From Oscillospiraceae bacterium (GTDB taxonomy: Bacteria; Bacillota_A; Clostridia; Oscillospirales; Oscillospiraceae): 64,000 nucleotides of DNA. Below the pieces are notes generated by a model. The model was not told the origin of the DNA. It saw only the letters and a program-made list of their open reading frames with translations, and made no database searches. Positions 57,836 to 64,000 of the stretch are shown here, one piece after another. The stretch covers positions 1 through 64,000 of the forward strand of contig JAETOP010000005.1 of assembly GCA_021771675.1 (NCBI GenBank). Direction: 5' to 3'. Positions within the stretch are counted from its first letter, which is position 1, and every line of letters begins with the position of its first letter. The translations under genes were made by a program, and so were the position numbers.

Positions 57836-58468
57836 ATGAAAACAACTGTAAAGCCCGCAAACCGGCTGAAAATATTGGAGATCGCGCTGTTGATCGGAAT
57901 GGCGGTGTTCCTGGCCTCCGGGGCCATGGCCCTGCGGACGCAGGACGATCTGGCGGCCAAGGTGGTGCGGCTCCATGTGCTGGCCAACTCCGACTCCGAA
58001 GAGGATCAGGCGCTGAAGCTGCGGGTCCGGGATGTGGTGCTGGAACGGGCAACGGAGCTTCTGAAGCAGTCGGCGGACCGCCAGGAGGCCGAGCACCTGC
58101 TTCGGGGGGACCTGAAAGAGCTGGAACGCATCGCGGCGGAGGAGATCCGGGCCCGCGGCTATGCGTACCCCGTCGCCGTGGAACTGGAGGCCGCGGAGTT
58201 CCCCACCAGGGAATACGACGGCTTCACCCTGCCCGCCGGGGAATACCTGGCCCTGCGGGTCCTGATCGGGGAGGCCAGGGGACAGAACTGGTGGTGCGTG
58301 GTGTTCCCGCCGCTGTGCACCGCCGCGTCGGCGGATGTGCCTGCCTCCGCGCTGGCGGCGGGCTTTTCCCGGGAGGAAGTCAGCCTGATCACAGAGGAAA
58401 ATGAGGGCTATGTGTTAAAATTCAAGACGGTGGAATTTTGGGAGGAGCTGCAGAAGAGATGGAACTGA
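57836..58468 (+). CDS. spoIIR: Stage II sporulation protein R
   Basis: 210 aa. An N-terminal membrane/signal helix (LEIALLIGMAVFLASGAMAL), then RLHVLANSDSEEDQALKLRVRD (part), and QNWWCVVFPPLC, the SpoIIR signature. Secreted from the forespore, it triggers processing of pro-sigma-E in the mother cell through SpoIIGA. Supports a spore-forming host. Confidence 0.95.
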   Translation: MKTTVKPANRLKILEIALLIGMAVFLASGAMALRTQDDLAAKVVRLHVLANSDSEEDQALKLRVRDVVLERATELLKQSADRQEAEHLLRGDLKELERIAAEEIRARGYAYPVAVELEAAEFPTREYDGFTLPAGEYLALRVLIGEARGQNWWCVVFPPLCTAASADVPASALAAGFSREEVSLITEENEGYVLKFKTVEFWEELQKRWN

Positions 58469-58938
58469 GAGCAGGAGGACTGCTGTTTGTGGTCCGGGAT
58501 TTGAAGAAGTCCCTGGAATTTTATCAACAGGTGCTGGGGCTGGAGATCGTCAACGACTTTGGCGCCAACGTGGTTTTGAACGGCGGGCTGTCCCTCCAGA
58601 CATTGGACAGCTGGACGGGATTTTTGGGAAAGAGGCAGTCGGAGATCGGCTTTGGCGGCAATGACGCCGAGCTGTACTACGAGGCCGATGACTTTGACGC
58701 ATTTTTAAAGCTTCTGGACAAACATCCGGAGGTAGAGCTGGTGCATCCCGCCCAGGAGCACGGCTGGGGCCAGCGGGCCGTGCGGCTGTATGATCCGGAC
58801 CGCCACATCATCGAAGTGGGGGAGAGCATGGTCAAGGTGGCAAAGCGATTCCGGGACAGCGGCCTGAACGAGGAGGGCGTGGCCCGGAGAATGGATATCA
58901 GCCTGGAATACGCGAAGGAACTGCTGAAGCAGGCATAG
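58459..58938 (+). CDS. VOC-family (glyoxalase-like) protein
   Basis: 159 aa. A VOC fold with FVVRDLKKSLEFYQQVLGLE, the DPDRHIIEVGE end of the second module, then a C-terminal helical extension (FRDSGLNEEGVARRMDISLEYAKELL) that resembles a small helix-turn-helix. ATG 58459 overlaps spoIIR by 10 nt. Substrate unknown. Confidence 0.85.
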   Translation: MELRAGGLLFVVRDLKKSLEFYQQVLGLEIVNDFGANVVLNGGLSLQTLDSWTGFLGKRQSEIGFGGNDAELYYEADDFDAFLKLLDKHPEVELVHPAQEHGWGQRAVRLYDPDRHIIEVGESMVKVAKRFRDSGLNEEGVARRMDISLEYAKELLKQA

Positions 58939-58964
58939 AAGAGGGCATAATAGAAGAGGGCATA
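58935..58964 (+). repeat. 15-bp tandem duplication
   Basis: ATAGAAGAGGGCATA occurs twice in a row across the VOC stop codon. A recent slip event. Confidence 0.75.
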
Positions 58965-58967
58965 AGA

Positions 58968-59000
58968 GACCGCCGCCGGAATTTCCGGCGGCGGTTTTTC
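58968..59000. terminator. Bidirectional terminator
   Basis: ACCGCCGCCGGAA pairs with TTCCGGCGGCGGT, followed by TTTTC on the plus strand. Ends the ispE-side genes and the converging DUF1643 gene. Confidence 0.9.
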
Positions 59001-59610
59001 AGCGGTCCAGATAGGCGTGAATATCAAATTCCAGCAGCTTTGTGTCCCCCTTCAGATACAGCGGATGGTGCGGGTGGCCGGACTTCAGCAGGGGACCCGC
59101 TGTATACCACCTGGCACCCGCGGCCTCGCCATCCGTCAGGAGATCCCGCATACAGTCCATGAGGTAATCCCTCTTTTCGATGATATTGCCCCAGGCGGCC
59201 CAGACGGCAGGGGATCTGGACAGGGACAGCAGGTAGCGGAAGGCCTTCCGGTTTTCCGCGTGGAGCCGGGGGTTGAGGACCTGCTCCATGTCGTCGGGCC
59301 GGGTGGCCCGCTGGGCGTAGACATTGAACATCAGGAAGCTGTCATACCCGTTGGACAGGGCGATGCGCTGGGCGGACTGGAGGGTGGGGTCCAGGGCGTC
59401 CGGCGCGGCGGTGGAGGGGTTGATGCCGATGCAGATCAGCGGCTTTTGGCCCCGGGTGCCCAGAATGTAGCGGTATTCGGAATAGGCGTTGGGAACATAC
59501 AGCCAGCGGCTGACGTCATAGTCCGGCGAGGGCAGCAGAGCGGCCTCCAGCGCCGGTCCAAACAGCTCCAGCGGAATGGCATCCGTGGTCCCCTGGGGAA
59601 TGTGAGGCAT
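58999..59610 (-). CDS. DUF1643 family protein
   Basis: 203 aa from ATG 59610 with AGGAGG 9 nt upstream; longer in-frame starts lack a site. ICIGINPSTAAPDALDPTL and SFLMFNVYAQRATRPDDM are the DUF1643 signatures. Family function unknown. Converges on the VOC gene. Confidence 0.88.
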   Translation of the reverse strand: MPHIPQGTTDAIPLELFGPALEAALLPSPDYDVSRWLYVPNAYSEYRYILGTRGQKPLICIGINPSTAAPDALDPTLQSAQRIALSNGYDSFLMFNVYAQRATRPDDMEQVLNPRLHAENRKAFRYLLSLSRSPAVWAAWGNIIEKRDYLMDCMRDLLTDGEAAGARWYTAGPLLKSGHPHHPLYLKGDTKLLEFDIHAYLDR

Positions 59611-59914
59611 CGTTTGGCCCTCCTGTTTCGACATTTTTTTCAGAATAACACAAGATAGCAAGAAAGGCAATGGATAGGGGCGGTCCCGGCGGGGGCGGCT
59701 CCATTTCACTGTCCATGGGACAAAGCCGCAGGAGCCGCTCCGTGCCCGCCGCCTTCAGAGAGATATGCGCGACGCCCCGCATTCTGTCATGTTCATTACC
59801 GTTTTTATATCATACTGCGCGCCTTTTTACAAGCTGTGGGGAGAGCGGAAAACGCAGTCTGAAAAAGAGGGTGCGCGGAAGTGTGGAATATGGTATGATA
59901 TAGTCGGCACACTT

Positions 59915-60070
59915 GAAAATCGGTAAATACCGATTTTCTTACAGCGGCAGAGCCGCTGTCGGGCGCCGCCCGTGTGCTGCTATGAAGTCTGACGCAAGGC
60001 CGCTCTGCGGCCTTGTGGGGTGAGATGTCTCTCCCCACAAGTTGAAAAGAAGTTTTTATTTCTTTTCAAC
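59915..60070. repeat. Chain of six perfect hairpins
   Basis: Stems in order: 59915-59925/59928-59938 (11 bp), 59941-59948/59952-59959 (8 bp), 59960-59964/59968-59972 (5 bp), 59995-60003/60007-60015 (9 bp), 60015-60020/60033-60038 (6 bp) and 60041-60051/60060-60070 (11 bp). They fill most of the non-coding gap 59611-60119, which otherwise shows a TATGATAT-like -10 near 59893 and no gene. Possible mobile hairpin element or addB leader. Confidence 0.7.
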
Positions 60071-60119
60071 TGCGTCAACTATAAGCAGGAAACGCACGAA
60101 GAAACAAGGAGGCACCGCC

Positions 60120-63100
60120 ATGCTGCATATATTGATCGGCCGGGCCAAAACGGGAAAATCGGATACAGTCCTGCGCCGTATCGCGGAGCTGGGGGACGCG
60201 GGCAGGCAGATCCTGCTGGTGCCGGAGCACGCCTCCCATCAGGCGGAGGTGGACCTCTGCCGGGTATGCGGCCCCACGGCAAGCCGGCATGCGGAGGTGC
60301 TGAGCTTCCGCCAGCTGAGCAGCCGGGTGCTGAGTATCACCGGCGGCATCGCCCAGGTGACACTGGACGCCGGCGGCAAGCTGCTGACACTGCAAAAGGC
60401 CCTGCTGGAGGTGGCACCGGAGCTGACGGTATACCGCCGCCCCTCCCAGAAGTCCTCCTTTTTGCAGCAGCTTTTGGACCTGTTTGACGAGCTGCGCTGC
60501 TATGAGGTGACGCCGGAGACGCTCTATGCCCAGTCTCGGGACATCTCCGGCGCCACCCGCGACAAGCTCCGGGACCTCAGCCTGCTGTATGGCGCCTACG
60601 AGGCCCGGCTCAAGCGGCCCGGCCTGGATGCCAGGGACCGGATGACCAGGCTGTGCGACAATTTGGAGGCATCCGGCTACGCCTGCGGGAAGGATATCTT
60701 CATCGACGGATTTACATACTTCAACGCCCAGGAGCGGCGGGCGCTTGGCATGCTCCTGCGGCAGGCCCGCTCCGTCACCGTGACCTTGCTGGGAGAGCTG
60801 AACAGCCGGGAGGAGATCTTCGAGGCAAGCCTCAAGACACTGGGACAGCTGCGCCGTCTGGCGGAGGAGAACGGGTGCCGGGCGGAAGTCCGGGAGCTGA
60901 CGGCGGCGGACGAGACGCCGCTGGGCCATGTGGAGCGGTATTTCTTCGGCGATACGGTGCCCTTCCCGGGAGACAGCGGCGCGGTCCGCGTCCGGGAGGC
61001 GGACACGGTGTTCTCCGAGGTGGAGCAGACGGCGGCGGACATCCGGCGGCTGGCGGCGGAGGGGAAGTGCCGCTACCGGGACATCACCGTGGCGGCTCGG
61101 AACATGGGGGACTACGAGGGCGTCATTGAGACCGTCTTTGAGCGGTACAACATCCCGGCGTATCTCAGCCGCCGCAGCGATATTCTGGAAAAGCCGGTCC
61201 TGAGCCTGCTGACAGGCGTGCTGTCCGCCATCGGCAACGGATATGAGTACGACGATATGTTCCGCTGGCTGAAGACCGGCCTGGCGGGGCTGACGGCGGA
61301 GGAGAGCGACCTGCTGGAAAACTATGTCATCCGCTGGGAGATCCACGGCCAGATGTGGCTGCGGGACGTGGACTGGACGGAGAACCCCAGCGGCTACGGC
61401 GCGCCCTGGAATGAGGAACGGCAGGCCCGGCTGACACGGGTCAACGAGCTGCGGAAGCGGGTCCGTGGACCGCTGCTGCGATTGGCGGAGGGGCTGAAAG
61501 CCGGTGAGACCGCGGGGGAAAAAGTGGATGCCCTTTACAGCTTTATGGAGGAACTGAACCTCCAGGGCGCCCTGGAGACACAGCTGCGCGCCCAGGGGGC
61601 GGCGGGACGGCTCCAGGACGCGGAGGAGACTGCCCAGCTGTGGGAGATCCTCTGCGGTGTGCTGGACCAGTTTGTGGAGATCCTTGGGGAGGAGCCCATG
61701 GGGCTGGACGAGTTCACCCGTCTGTTCCGCCAGGTGCTGACGCAGTACAGCGTGGGAACGATCCCCGTGTCCCTGGACCAGGTCAGCGTCAGCGAGATCA
61801 CCCGAAACGACCGCCATACGGCGAAATACCTGTTTTTGCTGGGGGCCAACGATCATGTGCTGCCGGATCCCGGACAGGGCGGCGGCATTCTGAACGAGGA
61901 TGACCGGGACGAACTGGCCCAGCGTGGCGTCGAGCTGGCGCCCACCGGCATGGAGCGGATGGGCATCGAACTGCAGAACCTCTACGCCGCCCTGGCCCAG
62001 CCCACCGAGGGGCTGACGGTCAGCTACCCGGTGACGGATGTCTCCGGCACCGAGCTGCGGCCCGCCTTTGTGGTGGACCGCCTGCGGGCGCTGTTTCCGG
62101 AATTAAAAGTCGAAAAAGAGGGGAATGACAAGGAATACCGCTTAACAGCAGCGATTCCGGCGCTGGAGGCCGCGGGACAGGCTCCCGGCGGGAAGCTGTG
62201 GCGCTATTTCCAGTCAGAGCCTATGTTCCAGGTCCGTATTTCCGCTATGGAGCGGGCGGCCGCGCTGAAGCGCGGCTCTCTGTCCCGGACGGCGGTGCGG
62301 GCGCTGTACGGCGACCGTGTCACCATGTCCGCCTCCCGGCTGGAGCGGCTGCGGTCCTGCCACTTCGCCTATTTCATGGAGTATGGCCTCCGGGCACAGC
62401 CCCGGGAGCCCGCGGCCTTTGACGCGCCCCAGATCGGCACGTTTCTGCACTTCCTGCTGGAAAATGTCACCCGGGATGTGCTGACACGAGGCGGCTTTGC
62501 CCAGGTGGACGAAGAGGCGCTCCATGCCCTGGTGCGGCAGTACATCGACCGATACGTGGCTCAGGAGCTGCACAATTTCCAGGAGAAAAACGCCCGGTTC
62601 CGGTATCTCTTCGCCCGCCTGCGGAACACCGCCTATGCCATCGTCGACCAGGTGGCGGAAGAGATGCGGCACTCGGATTTCATCCCCCTGGAGTTCGAGC
62701 TGTCCTTTGGGGACCACGGCGCGCTGCCCTCGGTGGTGATCTCTGAACCGGACGCCGAGCTACGCATCGGCGGCAAGGTGGACCGGGTGGACGGCTGGAT
62801 CAAGGACGATAAGCTGTATCTGCGGGTGGTGGACTACAAGTCCGGCAAAAAGAAATTCGACCTGGCATCGGTGCGGATGGGCCTGGATATCCAGATGTTG
62901 TTGTACCTGTTTGCCCTGCAAAAGGCGGGCAAGGCCCATTTCGGAAGGGAGATCGAGCCGGCGGGCGTGCTGTATCTGCCCGCGCGGGACGAAATCCTTC
63001 CGGCGGAGCGGAACATCCCTGCGGAAAAACTGCAAAGCGAGCGGGAAAAGCAGCTGAAGCGCTCCGGCCTTCTGCTGGCGGAGCCGGAGGTCCTGCAGGC

Positions 63101-63431
63101 CATGGAGCATGAGGCATTGCGGGAGCCTCATTACCTGCCCCTGCGGGTGGGGCGGGACGGCAGCCTCTCCGGCAGCATCGCCTCGGCTGCCCAGCTGGGG
63201 AAGCTGGGGCAGTATGTGGAAAGGCTGCTGCATCAGATCGCCCAGGAGCTGCGCCAGGGCAACATCGACGCGGACCCCTGCTGTCACAGCGAGGACGACA
63301 GCTTCTGCCAGTACTGTGACTGGGCCGATGCCTGCCACTTTCAGGACGGCCGGGACGGCGACCATCTGCGCTATATCCTGCCGGTGAAAGCGGAGGAATT
63401 TTGGAGAATGCTGGAGGAGGGAGAGAACTGA
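60120..63431 (+). CDS. addB: ATP-dependent nuclease subunit B
   Basis: 1103 aa from ATG 60120 (AAGGAGG 8 nt upstream); a start at 60042 lies inside a hairpin. N-terminal LIGRAKTGKS is the Walker-A-like ATP loop. The C-terminal nuclease has VVDYKSGKKKFD and a Cys cluster CCHSEDDSFCQYCDWADAC that with an upstream Cys (RSCHFAY) binds an iron-sulfur cluster. With AddA it resects double-strand ends at Chi sites for RecA. Confidence 0.95.
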   Translation: MLHILIGRAKTGKSDTVLRRIAELGDAGRQILLVPEHASHQAEVDLCRVCGPTASRHAEVLSFRQLSSRVLSITGGIAQVTLDAGGKLLTLQKALLEVAPELTVYRRPSQKSSFLQQLLDLFDELRCYEVTPETLYAQSRDISGATRDKLRDLSLLYGAYEARLKRPGLDARDRMTRLCDNLEASGYACGKDIFIDGFTYFNAQERRALGMLLRQARSVTVTLLGELNSREEIFEASLKTLGQLRRLAEENGCRAEVRELTAADETPLGHVERYFFGDTVPFPGDSGAVRVREADTVFSEVEQTAADIRRLAAEGKCRYRDITVAARNMGDYEGVIETVFERYNIPAYLSRRSDILEKPVLSLLTGVLSAIGNGYEYDDMFRWLKTGLAGLTAEESDLLENYVIRWEIHGQMWLRDVDWTENPSGYGAPWNEERQARLTRVNELRKRVRGPLLRLAEGLKAGETAGEKVDALYSFMEELNLQGALETQLRAQGAAGRLQDAEETAQLWEILCGVLDQFVEILGEEPMGLDEFTRLFRQVLTQYSVGTIPVSLDQVSVSEITRNDRHTAKYLFLLGANDHVLPDPGQGGGILNEDDRDELAQRGVELAPTGMERMGIELQNLYAALAQPTEGLTVSYPVTDVSGTELRPAFVVDRLRALFPELKVEKEGNDKEYRLTAAIPALEAAGQAPGGKLWRYFQSEPMFQVRISAMERAAALKRGSLSRTAVRALYGDRVTMSASRLERLRSCHFAYFMEYGLRAQPREPAAFDAPQIGTFLHFLLENVTRDVLTRGGFAQVDEEALHALVRQYIDRYVAQELHNFQEKNARFRYLFARLRNTAYAIVDQVAEEMRHSDFIPLEFELSFGDHGALPSVVISEPDAELRIGGKVDRVDGWIKDDKLYLRVVDYKSGKKKFDLASVRMGLDIQMLLYLFALQKAGKAHFGREIEPAGVLYLPARDEILPAERNIPAEKLQSEREKQLKRSGLLLAEPEVLQAMEHEALREPHYLPLRVGRDGSLSGSIASAAQLGKLGQYVERLLHQIAQELRQGNIDADPCCHSEDDSFCQYCDWADACHFQDGRDGDHLRYILPVKAEEFWRMLEEGEN

Positions 63432-63432
63432 T

Positions 63433-64000
63433 ATGGCAAAACTGACTCTGACGCCCCAGCAGCAGGCTGTGGTGGAGAACCGGGGCGGCAGCCTGCTGGT
63501 CTCCGCCGCCGCAGGCTCCGGCAAGACGAAGGTCCTGGTGGAGCGCCTCTTCCGCTATGTGACGGAGGAGCGCTGCAATGTGGACGACTTCCTGATCATC
63601 ACCTATACCAAGGCCGCCGCCGCGGAGCTGCGGAGCAAGATCGCCTCGGAGCTTTCCAAGCGCCTGGCGGAGACGCCCGGTGACCCGCATTTGAAGCGGC
63701 AGCTTCTGCGGGTGTATCAGGCGGACATCAAGACGGTGGATGCCTTCTGCACGGCGCTGCTGCGGGAGAACACCCACCTGCTGGCCCGGGAGGGGGACCG
63801 CCACGCCCTGACGCCGGATTTCCGGGTGCTGGACGACGGCGACGCCAGACTGCTCCGCCAGCGGGTGCTGGGCCGTGTGCTGGAGGACTTCTACGACGCC
63901 CTGGACGAGGGCCGGGCACAGCTGGCGGACACCCTGGGGGCTGGACGGGACGACCGCGCCCTGGCGGAGCTGGTGCTGGAGCTGTATGACAAATTGCAGA
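63433..64000 (+). CDS. addA: ATP-dependent helicase/nuclease subunit A, 5' part
   Basis: The first 189 residues of AddA, running off the window. LTPQQQAVVENRGGSLLVSA, then AAAGSGKTKVLVERL (Walker A) and ITYTKAAAAEL (motif Ia) identify a UvrD-like SF1 helicase. It begins one base after the addB stop, in the addBA operon. The helicase tail and nuclease domain lie outside the window. Confidence 0.95.
   Translation, partial: MAKLTLTPQQQAVVENRGGSLLVSAAAGSGKTKVLVERLFRYVTEERCNVDDFLIITYTKAAAAELRSKIASELSKRLAETPGDPHLKRQLLRVYQADIKTVDAFCTALLRENTHLLAREGDRHALTPDFRVLDDGDARLLRQRVLGRVLEDFYDALDEGRAQLADTLGAGRDDRALAELVLELYDKLQ

Noticed and set aside
60075..61856. 593-codon open frame antisense to addB
   Set aside because: Shadow of a GC-rich gene, with no start signal.
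1..64000. CRISPR array, rRNA operon
   Set aside because: No regularly spaced repeats with unique spacers and no rRNA-like sequence were seen; the repeated words at 13.3 and 30.7 kb are 9-nt iterons without spacers.

Overview
The window reads as a chromosomal segment of a spore-forming, GC-rich gut Firmicute, most likely Oscillospiraceae (Flavonifractor/Lawsonibacter-like). The host flanks carry dipicolinate synthase (dpaA-dpaB), spoIIR, rex, mrnC, rqcH, ispE and addB-addA, all typical of endospore-forming Clostridia. By eye the flanks are more GC-rich than the middle, where codon use and gene density change abruptly.

Layout. 1-11.9 kb is host: an HD hydrolase and a YjjG-like nucleotidase (minus strand), dpaAB, a decayed patch next to tRNA-Arg (IS30 remnant, zinc-ribbon remnant, polymorphic-toxin fragment plus small partner gene), rex, an SLH protein, a Cys-rich small membrane protein, a membrane-anchored XRE regulator, mrnC-rqcH, DUF378, thrH and DUF1015. 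About 12.0-56.8 kb is a nearly complete prophage with a contractile (PBSX-like) tail, inserted between the DUF1015 gene and ispE. 56.9-64 kb is host again: ispE, spoIIR, a VOC protein, DUF1643, addB and the start of addA.

Prophage order: integrase and CI-like repressor (minus strand); Cro-like gene with a set of shared operators; an early block (SprT-like, PAPS-reductase-like, XRE, SNF2 helicase, 3D-domain protein, HNH, VRR-NUC, a PD-(D/E)XK nuclease fused to a Sak4-like ATPase, DUF669, family B DNA polymerase, P4-type primase/helicase, methyltransferase, Nmad1, MazG, thyX); a DUF1492 late regulator; terS-terL; portal; two phage tRNAs; a MuF head protein with a C-terminal zincin domain and a small partner gene; scaffold, capsid and connectors; sheath, tube and chaperones with a -1 frameshift site; tape measure and baseplate; a tail fibre; a diversity-generating retroelement (DGR); a holin-like block and amidase.

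The DGR is the outstanding system. A 114-bp variable repeat at the 3' end of the tail-fibre gene (51291-51404) and a 114-bp template repeat (52341-52454) differ at 16 positions, and every difference is an adenine in the template. An accessory-protein gene and a YMDD reverse transcriptase flank the template, and a GAAA-capped GC hairpin follows the variable repeat. Other points of interest are an in-frame TGA replacing the conserved Trp of ThyX, two copies of an iteron-like inverted array around an AT-rich core, six G/C runs of 8-10 nt confined to the early genes, two apparent one-base frameshifts at C runs, and a chain of six hairpins ahead of addB.
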